A DNA stretch of 50,213 nucleotides from an uncultured Brachyspira sp. (GTDB lineage Bacteria > Spirochaetota > Brachyspiria > Brachyspirales > Brachyspiraceae), in assembly GCF_944390845.1 (NCBI RefSeq), contig NZ_CALXRM010000019.1:1-50213 (forward strand), in the 5' to 3' direction. Position numbers and translations under genes: made by a program. This document shows, piece by piece, positions 1-7,548 of the stretch. Numbering within the stretch: the stretch's first letter is position 1; each line of letters begins with the position of its first letter. The notes beneath the pieces are model-generated. The model did not search any database, had not been told where the DNA came from, and was given only the letters and a program-made list of their open reading frames with translations.

Positions 1-98
1 AAATCTTAAAATCATTTCAAAAAATCTTAAAATCATTTCAAAAAATCTTAAAATCATTTCAAAAAATCTTAAAATCATTTCAAAAAATCTTAAAATCA
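1..98. repeat. 21-bp tandem repeat array
   Basis: About 4.7 near-identical copies of a 21-bp unit (aaatcttaaaatcatttcaaa) run from the first base to about 98, where the last copy diverges into unrelated sequence. The period is exactly 21 bp, seen from the atctt core at 3, 24, 45, 66 and 87. The array may extend left of the window. There are no unique spacers, so it is not CRISPR. The unit is a multiple of three, but I see no start signal or open frame that makes it coding. It may be a length-variable locus of the VNTR kind. Confidence 0.93.
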
Positions 99-100
99 AT

Positions 101-602
101 TAGGATTATTCTTAATAATTAGAATCTTTCTTGAAAATTAGTATGGTCTTGATATTAGGATACTCTGAATTTTTTTTAAATTTGTCAATTTTTATGTTGT
201 TATTTTACAGACACATACTCTCTTAGTACTTCATCAAATAACCTTATATCTTTGATAGGCTCAGATGCGATTTGCAAAAGTGAAAATGTAAACTTAGAAC
301 TATAAATCATACTAAAGATTATGATATAAATTATTAACTTAAATATAAAATATAGCCTTTCAAAACGTATCAAGAATATATTTTTATCAATACAATAGCT
401 AAAAAATTTTTCTCGCTATAAAAGACTTTTTTCGATCGCAAAAGAAATGGTGAATTGTCAAGCAAAGTGTTAGACTTGTGTCACTTGAAAAAATAAAGAT
501 ATAAAAAATAAAAATGTAACTTTATTTTTTAAGTTTAAGAAGGTATATTTGTTTAGGATTATTATTATAAATTAGAATATTATATTCTTTCTTGAAAATT
601 AA
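101..602. repeat. Pair of about 45-bp direct repeats (101-143 and 554-602)
   Basis: Both blocks read ttaggattatt, then an AT stretch containing attagaat, then ctttcttgaaaatta. The second carries a few extra bases (attat) in the middle. They bracket the degenerate REP2 copy at 167-560. This could be an old segmental duplication or the trace of an insertion. Divergence between the blocks argues against a recent target-site duplication. Confidence 0.7.
167..560 (+). repeat. REP2 dispersed repeat, degenerate copy
   Basis: The left end (gaattttttttaaatttgtc) matches the left end of the copies at 22595, 45890 and 50152. The middle (tgcaaaagtgaaaatgtaaa, then aaatcatactaaa) matches 22664-22700. The right end (ggtatatttgtttagg) matches the promoter spacer of the two better copies. 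The GC-rich hairpins of the other copies are lost and extra sequence is present. The terminal promoter has decayed: the -10 position reads attatt. It lies upstream of the plus-strand gene at 817. Confidence 0.6.
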
Positions 603-677
603 ATACTTGTTCTATAAAAAAATTATTCTTAAAAAAATACAATATAAATGCAATGATAAATAAAAAAAAATATCAAC

Positions 678-703
678 TAAAGTATTTTAAACAAAGCCGA
701 TAA
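678..703 (+). promoter_or_regulatory. Sigma-28 (FliA)-like promoter
   Basis: TAAAGTAT (678-685), a 10-bp spacer, and GCCGATAA (696-703) closely match the flagellar sigma-28 consensus TAAAGTTT-N11-GCCGATAA. The -10 is perfect and the spacer is one base short. It would start transcription near 710, about 105 nt before the TTG start at 817. The match suggests that the winged-helix and LysM membrane genes are expressed with the motility regulon. Confidence 0.55.
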
Positions 704-816
704 AGGAAATTAGCTGATTATCTATAAAAATAAGCTAAAAAAAATATTATGTTTATACGAACTTGATTTTATATTTAATTAGATATATTATATAAACCTA
801 AAAATGGAGTAAGATT

Positions 817-1557
817 TTGGATAACATCATAGATATTATTAACAAAGCTGAATTAAAAACAATAGATAAAGATACATTCTTATCTATAGCCTCAATGTGT
901 TCGTTTATTCCAAAATCTATAACAGAGAACAACACTTGGAAAAAATTACCTCTATCTGCTAAAGAAGTTTACAGAAGTTTGGTGGCTAATTACGACTATG
1001 AGATTGGACTTGCTAAAATAACTCATTCTCAGATATTAAGTGAAGCTGGAATAGGAGGAAATGCTACTATAGTGAAATCTTTGGATACTCTTGAAGAAAA
1101 AGGGTTTATTACTAGAGTAGAATCTAAAGTGAAAAGTCATCACTATCTTATGCCGCATCAAGAGAAGTTTTTTGCCACTGTATGTAATTTTGAAGCTAGG
1201 GATTTCTCTATACTTTATACTCTAAACAAGAAAGCTAAAAAAGAAACTCAAGTTAAACAAGCTGTTGATAAACTTTTCTTCAAAGTTTGTTATAATTTAA
1301 GTTGTTTAGGTATAGATGATCCTCAAAAGCTAATAGATAAATATTCCTCTAATGGAAATCAGCTTAGAGTAATTTTATTTATGTGTAATTCTGTTTATAT
1401 TGCTAAGAAATATAACTTAAACAAAGATATAAATTTAAACAATTATCTTGTAGAGTCATTAAAAACTGGAAATATTACAGAAAATATGTTTGATGAAAAA
1501 ACTATGAACTCTATAAGAAACATATTAATCAAAAATAAACAAAATATTACAGAGTAA
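817..1557 (+). CDS. Winged-helix DNA-binding protein (uncharacterised)
   Basis: This 246-residue soluble protein starts at TTG, with GGAG at 806-809 spaced 7 nt away; no nearby ATG has a better ribosome-binding site. Residues about 45-110 read as a winged helix of the MarR/replication-initiator type: a helix after PLSAKEVYRSL, a recognition-like segment ITHSQILSEAGIGGNATIVKSL, and a wing at EEKGFITRVESK. The remaining ~130 residues are helical with no motif I recognise. The stop lies only 6 nt before the next gene, so the two are almost certainly cotranscribed. A sigma-28-like promoter lies upstream. It may be a transcription regulator or a partner of the repeat-rich membrane protein; the DNA-binding fold is inferred from sequence pattern only. 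Confidence 0.8.
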   Translation: MDNIIDIINKAELKTIDKDTFLSIASMCSFIPKSITENNTWKKLPLSAKEVYRSLVANYDYEIGLAKITHSQILSEAGIGGNATIVKSLDTLEEKGFITRVESKVKSHHYLMPHQEKFFATVCNFEARDFSILYTLNKKAKKETQVKQAVDKLFFKVCYNLSCLGIDDPQKLIDKYSSNGNQLRVILFMCNSVYIAKKYNLNKDINLNNYLVESLKTGNITENMFDEKTMNSIRNILIKNKQNITE

Positions 1558-1563
1558 AAAGAT

Positions 1564-4227
1564 ATGGCAACAAAAAAAACTACTACAAACAAAAAAGACG
1601 AAGTAAAAGAAACTACAAAAAAGACTACAACTAAGAAAACTGCAGCTAAAAAAGATGATGCTGAAGTAAAAGAAACTGTTAAAAAAACTACAACTAAAAA
1701 AACTGCAGCTAAAAAAGATGATGCTGAAGTAAAAGAAACTGCAAAAAAAACTACAACTAAAAAAACTGCAGCTAAAAAAGATGATGCTGAAGTAAAAGAA
1801 ACTGTTAAAAAAACTACAGTTAGAAAAACTGCAGCTAAAAAAGACGATACAGAAGCAAAAGAAACTGTTAAAAAAACTACAGTTAGAAAAACTGCAGCTA
1901 AAAAAGATGATACAGCAAGTGATAATAATAACATAATCAGCAGTGCAGTTAAAGAAAAAGAAAACACAATTAAAGAAATTGAAAATAAACCTAAAGAAGA
2001 AAAGAAAGCCATAGATTTTTTACAAGATAAAAAAGATGTAAAAGAAGTTAAGGAAAATAAACCTGAAATAAAACCTTTAGAAAGTTTATCTATAACAAAA
2101 AGAGAAGAAGAAAAAAAAGAGGAGAAGAAAGATTTAAAAGAGCTTATCAAAGAAGCTACAGCAGAAAGAAAAGGTGCTGACAGAAAAATCGTATTAAAAA
2201 CTTCTACTCCTGTTAGAAAATTAGATTCTATAAAAACTGAAAATACAGAAAGTAAAACAGAAAGAGAGTCAATCACTCTATTAAAAGAGGCTATAAAAGC
2301 TAAATCAAAAAATGTGTCAAGACCTGTTACTGTAAAAAAACGTCTTGCAGTAGTAGATGATGAGACTATAGAAAGCACAGATACTACAAATGCTACAAAA
2401 GAATCAAGCGTATCAAGTCCTATAGTAGCAAGTGTATTAGCTGCTCATTCATTGAAAGATAAAGAAAATGACGAAAAAATTGAAGCAGAAAAACATGATA
2501 TACATGATTCATTAGATAAAAAAGATGATGCAGCTGAAAATATTGAAAACAAAGAAACTATTTCAGAAGTATCCGAAGAAACAACTTCTGAAGCAGAAGA
2601 ATTAAAAGAAGCAGAAAAAACAGAAACTGAAGAAGAAAAAGTTGAAGAAAAAACAGAATCTGCTGTAACTCATAGCAGTACTTATAGCTCTTCTATATTT
2701 TCATTTGAAAGATTCCGCAGAAGAGAGGAAGAAGCAAAAGAAAAAGCTGAAGAAAAGCAAGAAGAGGAAAAAGAAACTACAGAAGACAAAGAAGAAATCG
2801 AAGAAAAACAAGAAGAAATTTCAGTACAAGAAACTGAGAAGGAAGAAACAACAGAAGATGTTTCTTCTGTTGAAGAAGCTGAAGAAAAACAAGAAGAAAC
2901 AGAATCTGAAGCTAAAGAGGAAATAAAAGTAACTGAAAAAGCAACTTACAGCAAAAGCGATATTTTCAAAAGACAAGTTGTTATACCTTTAAACGACGAA
3001 GATGTTCAAAGATCTAAATATGAACAGCAGGAAATTGACAGTGCTATAGAGAAAGCTCATACTATAAATGAAAATGATTCAATAGAAAGTTATGCTGAAA
3101 ATACTCAGGAAGAAACAGAAAATGAAAAATTACAAGAATTAAAAGATAAAGATATAAAAATTATAGAAACTGAAGAAGAATTAAAAACTTCAGCTCTTCC
3201 TGAAATAGAGAAAAAACCAGCTGAACCTTATGTAGTTCCTAGCCACTCTATCGAGGAAAATAAAAAATCAAATAAAATTGTTGCTATAGTTGGTATCATC
3301 ATAATAATACTTGGATTATCTTTCTTGGGAGTACAATTCTTCTCTGGAAGAAATAACACTATAGAAGATGACGGTTTCTATGATATCGTTACTAATGAAA
3401 CAGTTAATAATAATACTAATAATTTAATAGATATACAAAACACTAATGCTGTTAGACCGCAAACTAATAATGTTAATACAAATACTGCTAAACCGCAAAC
3501 TAATGTTAGACCTAACACTAACAATGCTGTAGTTAATACTAATGCTATTAAACCGCAAACTAATAACACTAGACCTAATACTAATACAGCAAATACTAAT
3601 GCTATTAGACCACAAACTAATAACACTAGACCTAACACTAATGCGGTAAACACTAATACAGTTAGACCTAACACTAATAACGCAGCAGTAAATACTAATA
3701 CAGCTAGACCGCAAACTAATAATACTGCGACAAGACCTAGCACTAATAACACAGCAACTAGACCTCAGACAAATAATGCTCCTACTCCTCCAAAAGAGCC
3801 TGAGATAAATCCGCCAACACCACCTACTCCTCCGCCTAATCCGCCTGCAGCAAATACTAATGCATCAGCGGCTGGCAGCACAATACAAAATAATAATAGC
3901 AGTACCTTAACTTATAATACAGGTACTTATAAAACTCAATGGAAAGATACTCTTTCCTCTATAGCCGTCACGGAACTGGGGGACTCAAGGAGATGGCCGA
4001 CTATATTCGTACTCAATGAACAATTAATAAAAAATCCTGATAGTATAGTTTTTAATGTTGATATAAAATTGCCTAATGGAGGAAAAAAAAAAGTTGAGAA
4101 TATGAGTGACGCTGAAAAAAAGGCATTGTATAATGATTATATAAAGGTATCAGACATATATTCAAGAATGGGTAAACAAGACCTAGCAAATACAATCAAA
4201 TCTCAAGCAAATTCAATTATAAAATAA
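1564..4227 (+). CDS. Single-pass membrane protein: Lys/Ala-rich repeats, acidic coil, TM, Asn/Thr linker, LysM-like domain
   Basis: This is an 887-residue protein with no signal peptide. Residues 8-118 hold about five copies of a 21-residue Lys/Thr/Ala repeat (core KKTTTKKTAAKKDD), resembling histone-H1 or AlgP-type tails. Residues about 120-565 are very charged, E/K-rich and probably coiled coil. A single hydrophobic segment follows at about 572-592. Residues about 610-780 form an Asn/Thr/Pro linker built of RPQTNNTRPNTN-like repeats ending in poly-Pro. Residues about 786-842 look like a LysM domain (YKTQWKDTLSSIA through VDIKLPNG), followed by a helical tail. By charge the N-terminus should be cytoplasmic and the LysM domain periplasmic, binding peptidoglycan. 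The start ATG has only a weak A-rich ribosome site, consistent with coupling to the gene 6 nt upstream. A role linking nucleoid to wall is inference. Confidence 0.85.
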   Translation: MATKKTTTNKKDEVKETTKKTTTKKTAAKKDDAEVKETVKKTTTKKTAAKKDDAEVKETAKKTTTKKTAAKKDDAEVKETVKKTTVRKTAAKKDDTEAKETVKKTTVRKTAAKKDDTASDNNNIISSAVKEKENTIKEIENKPKEEKKAIDFLQDKKDVKEVKENKPEIKPLESLSITKREEEKKEEKKDLKELIKEATAERKGADRKIVLKTSTPVRKLDSIKTENTESKTERESITLLKEAIKAKSKNVSRPVTVKKRLAVVDDETIESTDTTNATKESSVSSPIVASVLAAHSLKDKENDEKIEAEKHDIHDSLDKKDDAAENIENKETISEVSEETTSEAEELKEAEKTETEEEKVEEKTESAVTHSSTYSSSIFSFERFRRREEEAKEKAEEKQEEEKETTEDKEEIEEKQEEISVQETEKEETTEDVSSVEEAEEKQEETESEAKEEIKVTEKATYSKSDIFKRQVVIPLNDEDVQRSKYEQQEIDSAIEKAHTINENDSIESYAENTQEETENEKLQELKDKDIKIIETEEELKTSALPEIEKKPAEPYVVPSHSIEENKKSNKIVAIVGIIIIILGLSFLGVQFFSGRNNTIEDDGFYDIVTNETVNNNTNNLIDIQNTNAVRPQTNNVNTNTAKPQTNVRPNTNNAVVNTNAIKPQTNNTRPNTNTANTNAIRPQTNNTRPNTNAVNTNTVRPNTNNAAVNTNTARPQTNNTATRPSTNNTATRPQTNNAPTPPKEPEINPPTPPTPPPNPPAANTNASAAGSTIQNNNSSTLTYNTGTYKTQWKDTLSSIAVTELGDSRRWPTIFVLNEQLIKNPDSIVFNVDIKLPNGGKKKVENMSDAEKKALYNDYIKVSDIYSRMGKQDLANTIKSQANSIIK

Positions 4228-4269
4228 TAATTATCACTCCTAAAATAAATCAGCTATAATAAAAAAATT

Positions 4270-4644
4270 ATGAAAAGATTCGCTAAAAATAAAAATGCTA
4301 TTTTAGAATTTTCCTGCACCGGTTGCGGTATATGCTGTAAAGAACCTGGTTATGTGTTTTTTACTGATGATGATATAAAAAAAGCATCTAATTTTTTAAA
4401 TATATCCCCTATAGTATTTATTAACAAATATTTAGAATACGATGAAGGGTATGGATATTATATTCAAGTTACCGGAGAAAAAGGCTGTACTTTCCTAGAT
4501 GAAAGTAATAAATGTATAATACATGAGGCTAAACCAGAACAATGCAGAACTTTTCCGTATTGGAATGAATATATGGATAAAAATGGAAACTTAATTGCTG
4601 GTAAATTTAATAGACCCTGCCATGGTGTATCTATAAAAAAATAG
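4270..4644 (+). CDS. YkgJ family cysteine-cluster protein
   Basis: A 124-residue protein of the YkgJ family (putative zinc/iron-chelating domain). The signature is visible as Cys16, Cys19, Cys22 and Cys23 in CTGCGICC, then Cys74, Cys83 and Cys93 (EQCRTFPYW) and Cys118. The full set of family cysteines is present and the length is typical. Members are thought to bind a metal ion or iron-sulphur centre; the cellular role is unknown. It starts 42 nt after the LysM protein with no strong Shine-Dalgarno, so it may be translated from the upstream transcript. Confidence 0.88.
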   Translation: MKRFAKNKNAILEFSCTGCGICCKEPGYVFFTDDDIKKASNFLNISPIVFINKYLEYDEGYGYYIQVTGEKGCTFLDESNKCIIHEAKPEQCRTFPYWNEYMDKNGNLIAGKFNRPCHGVSIKK

Positions 4645-4721
4645 TCTTTTATTGTTTATTTTTTTTTAATATATTATATAATATAGTCAGCCAATATATT
4701 TTGTTTTAGGAAAATCGGATA

Positions 4722-6176
4722 ATGAGTAATGATTTAATAAGTAAATATGATATTTTAACGGTAAAAGATCTAAAAAGTATTAAAGATCAATTAATTTCAC
4801 ATAATATACCTCTATTTAGAGTTGATAAAGAAAAAAATCTTATAGCATTTCCAACTGAACAATTAAGTCTTATTATAGACAATGAAAAATATAATAACCT
4901 AAAACTATATATTCCTAAAAATTTTGCAGTATTTATTGATGAGTTCAAATCAATAACTCAAACTGATTCATCTACATCAAGTACTCAAGCTGCTGCTCCT
5001 TATGTTTTCAGAACTCCTAAAGAATCTGAAAAAGAAATGGGTAAAAGAATTTCTGAAATTTCTAAAATGACTTACAGAGAAAAAGTAAGCACAATAGAAA
5101 CATACAATAAAGAGCTTAAACAAATTGTAGTTGATGAAGAACAAGGTATCAATAAAAATACTGCTCAGCAAATTGTTAATGTTGGTAATGATGTAGGTCT
5201 TATCGCTAAAGTAACAATGTTTGAGAGTATACAAAAAATTAAAGGCGAAGAAATTACTCAAGAACAGGCTAAAATAGAAAACCAAGAAATAACAGAAACT
5301 ACTACTAACCTAGTTACAACTATAGTTGATATGCTTTCAAAAAATACTGAAACTCAAAAAGTATTTGATGAACTTAGAAACTATTCTGACGGCGGTATAA
5401 TGTCTCACTCTAACAGGGTATTTATTTCTTATGTCAATTTTATAGCATTTTATAATAACCTCATAAACAGAAGACATTTAGTACATAAAATAAGAACTTC
5501 ATATACTAATAAATATAAAAAATTCTATGAACAAGTTGAAGCAGTATTCAGCAAAGATAATATATGCAAAAATCTAGCTACTGTTGAAGACTGTATTGAT
5601 AAAGGTATTAAAATCATAGAAGACAGAGAAATGAATCTTTATTCTGTTGGTGCTTTACTTCATGATATAGGTAAAGTTAAAGATTTGGATTATTTTGAAG
5701 GTGCTAACGGAAGAGATTATGAAAGAATAAAAAAACACTTATTTAACAGCTATGCTTTAGTAAGTCAAACTTCAGAATATCCTCTTGAAGTTATATTGAC
5801 TGTAGCTTTACACCATGAATATTATGGTTTAGGTTATGGTCCTTATGATCATTTATATAAATTAAAATTGGCAAAACACCCTAGTTTCCAAATACAAAGA
5901 ATAATGACTTATGATGCTAAGACTATAGATGAATGCGAGGCTTTTGCTTATTTCCCTGCTAAAATGCTTGAAATAATAGACGTTTACGATGCTTTAATTG
6001 ACCCAGCACGTAAATACAGAGGCGGAAAAACATTTACTCCGGAAGAAGCTCTTAACATTATGAGAGAAGATTTTATAGAAAAGCATGTTAAATTAGACCC
6101 TATTCTATACGATGTATTTGTAGAGTTCTTAAGTAATTCTATAGAACAGGATTTAATGGCTTGTAAATTAATATAA
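4722..6176 (+). CDS. HD-GYP-like phosphodiesterase domain protein
   Basis: This is a 484-residue protein. The C-terminal half is an HD domain: His314-Asp315 in LLHDIGKVKDL, a downstream His in KKHLFNSYAL, His364-His365-Glu366 (HHEYYGLGYG) and the later DVYDALIDPARKYR segment typical of HD-GYP proteins. The signature GYP is GYG here and the spacing is atypical, so c-di-GMP hydrolysis is plausible but not assured. Residues 1-300 contain no receiver, PAS or GAF domain that I recognise; they are helical and charged. The start ATG follows AGGAAAA at 4708-4714. The protein has no signal peptide and is probably cytoplasmic. The HD call is firm; the substrate is inference. Confidence 0.82.
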   Translation: MSNDLISKYDILTVKDLKSIKDQLISHNIPLFRVDKEKNLIAFPTEQLSLIIDNEKYNNLKLYIPKNFAVFIDEFKSITQTDSSTSSTQAAAPYVFRTPKESEKEMGKRISEISKMTYREKVSTIETYNKELKQIVVDEEQGINKNTAQQIVNVGNDVGLIAKVTMFESIQKIKGEEITQEQAKIENQEITETTTNLVTTIVDMLSKNTETQKVFDELRNYSDGGIMSHSNRVFISYVNFIAFYNNLINRRHLVHKIRTSYTNKYKKFYEQVEAVFSKDNICKNLATVEDCIDKGIKIIEDREMNLYSVGALLHDIGKVKDLDYFEGANGRDYERIKKHLFNSYALVSQTSEYPLEVILTVALHHEYYGLGYGPYDHLYKLKLAKHPSFQIQRIMTYDAKTIDECEAFAYFPAKMLEIIDVYDALIDPARKYRGGKTFTPEEALNIMREDFIEKHVKLDPILYDVFVEFLSNSIEQDLMACKLI

Positions 6177-6201
6177 TCTTATTTTTTGTGCTTTTTTATG
6201 T

Positions 6202-6222
6202 TACTATAAACTTTATATAGTA
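6202..6222 (+). other. AT-rich hairpin after the HD-domain gene
   Basis: TACTATA and TATAGTA form a perfect 7-bp stem around a 7-nt loop, 25 nt after the stop codon. A T-run comes only 13 nt further on (around 6233), so this is at best a weak terminator. Confidence 0.35.
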
Positions 6223-6270
6223 TACCAATATATTTTTTAAGAAAAAACTAATTTAAAAATAATTTATCTG

Positions 6271-6343
6271 AGCCAGCCATGGGGATCGAACCCACGACCC
6301 ACGCATTACGAATGCGTTGCTCTGCCAACTGAGCTAGGCTGGC
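6271..6343 (-). tRNA. tRNA-Thr (anticodon CGT)
   Basis: On the minus strand a full cloverleaf is visible: acceptor GCCAGCC/GGCTGGC, D-arm GCTC/GAGC, anticodon stem ACGCA/TGCGT with loop TTCGTAA (anticodon CGT, reading ACG), a 5-nt variable loop, and T-arm GTGGG-TTCGATC-CCCAT. It is 73 nt long, with the discriminator base read as T and no encoded CCA. Its 5' end lies 8 nt after the stop codon of the minus-strand protein gene at 6352-6972, so it is probably processed from that transcript. Confidence 0.97.
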
Positions 6344-6351
6344 TTTTTATT

Positions 6352-6972
6352 TTAATTCATATCATTCGTAGCGTAGTCACCGCTGTTTAATTCCTCTAGC
6401 TTCTGAACGCCATCTCTAAAGGCTGTAAATATACTCTGCCAATTGCTTGTAGTGAGAGAAGATATTGATATATCATCATAAGCTTCTTCTCCAAACTCAT
6501 TTATAAAATTAAATCTTATATTTGTTATTGCAGCATTAGCAAAACCATCAAACTCTGCATCATCATTGAATTTATATCTAACTTCTACATCATAATATTT
6601 GAATCTTCCCATTAAATAAGGACTATAAATTACTTTTTGTATATTAGTAAGCTCAATACTGCTTCCGTCATTAAATGAAAATGTTATAGGCATGCCATTT
6701 GTTATTGATATTGCACTTGGATACTTATATCTAAACTGCAATGTCATAGTTCTTCCGTTTCTTTTATAGAATCTAAAACTATTATCCCTTAAATATTTAT
6801 AAGTGTATTTCCAAGATGTATATAGATTCATTTTTGAAGTTAATTTATCTCTTTCTGAAAAAAATAATCTGCTTTTGAATATATCATTCGTACCAGCTTC
6901 TTCCTGTGAATACAAGATATTTGAAGCCAAAAATACTGATAAAAATGAAATTAATAATGCATATCTATTCAT
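6352..6972 (-). CDS. Secreted/periplasmic protein of unknown function
   Basis: This is a 206-residue protein with a clear N-terminal signal peptide (MNRYALLISFLSVFLASNIL, cleavage likely after LYS-Q around residue 22). The start ATG follows AAGGA with good spacing. The mature part is rich in aromatic residues and predicted strand (DGSSIELTNIQKVIYSP, YYDVEVRYKF), like a small beta-rich periplasmic or outer-membrane-associated protein. I recognise no family. There is no lipobox cysteine. The tRNA-Thr gene follows 8 nt downstream on the same strand. Confidence 0.78.
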   Translation of the reverse strand: MNRYALLISFLSVFLASNILYSQEEAGTNDIFKSRLFFSERDKLTSKMNLYTSWKYTYKYLRDNSFRFYKRNGRTMTLQFRYKYPSAISITNGMPITFSFNDGSSIELTNIQKVIYSPYLMGRFKYYDVEVRYKFNDDAEFDGFANAAITNIRFNFINEFGEEAYDDISISSLTTSNWQSIFTAFRDGVQKLEELNSGDYATNDMN

Positions 6973-7133
6973 TTTATAATTCCTTATATGAAATATACTA
7001 TCATTAAAATACGGAATATTAAAGCTTAAAATTGAATTTTTTCTTACAAATAAATTGACTATATATACTATTTTTGTTAGAATAATAAAACTTTTTTACC
7101 GATAAAATTCAAAAAATTAAAGGAAATTTATTA

Positions 7134-7502
7134 ATGGAAGCTATAATTATAATATCTATCATAATATTAATATCAATCATCTTTGTAATAAGCTATATAA
7201 AGAAAATACAATCTGGAAGCTGCTGCGGTACTAGAGGAAATGAAAACATATCAAAAGTAAAAGTAGCTGATAAAAATAAAAATCATTATCCATACAAAAA
7301 AATATTACAAATAGGCGGAATGACTTGCAGTAATTGTGCCAAAAAGATAGAAAATAATTTTAATAAACTTGGAAATGTATATGCTAAAGTTAATTTTGAT
7401 AAGGAAGAATTAATTATACTTATGAAAGAAGAATTAAGCGATCAAGATATTGAAAATGTTATAAAAGATTCTGGATATAGATATTATATAAAAAACGCCT
7501 GA
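7134..7502 (+). CDS. Membrane-anchored heavy-metal-associated (HMA) domain protein
   Basis: A 122-residue protein. Residues 3-21 are a hydrophobic anchor, followed by a Cys-Cys pair at 30-31 (SGSCCGTRG). Residues about 56-121 form an HMA domain with the metal-binding motif GGMTCSNC (Cys65, Cys68) and the expected beta-alpha-beta-beta-alpha-beta pattern. Family knowledge: these domains bind Cu(I) or similar soft metals and hand them to P-type ATPases. No ATPase is nearby. The ATG follows AAAGGA. The terminator stem overlaps the last codons. Confidence 0.88.
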   Translation: MEAIIIISIIILISIIFVISYIKKIQSGSCCGTRGNENISKVKVADKNKNHYPYKKILQIGGMTCSNCAKKIENNFNKLGNVYAKVNFDKEELIILMKEELSDQDIENVIKDSGYRYYIKNA

Positions 7503-7524
7503 TAAAAAATTACCAGACGTTTTT
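7491..7524. terminator. Bidirectional terminator
   Basis: aaaaacg-c-ctg pairs with cag-a-cgttttt (11-bp stem, one mismatch) and is followed by T-runs on both strands. It overlaps the stop codon of the HMA protein and serves the convergent chemoreceptor gene ending at 7549. Confidence 0.75.
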
Positions 7525-7548
7525 AATATTTATATACAAAAATCAAAT

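Noticed and set aside
1-98. CRISPR array
   Set aside because: The 21-bp units are directly adjacent with no spacers, and there are no cas genes in the window.
1443-2378. Long minus-strand frame opposite the Lys-rich repeats
   Set aside because: It is the mirror of the low-complexity Lys/Glu repeats (giving Phe/Val/Ser-rich sequence). The plus-strand gene has the domains and the operon context.
2705-2926. Lys-rich frame inside the LysM membrane gene
   Set aside because: Out-of-frame product of the Glu/Lys-rich coding sequence.
3378-3752. Minus-strand frames opposite the Asn/Thr linker
   Set aside because: Leu/Val-rich shadows of the plus-strand RPQTNN repeats, with no ribosome site.
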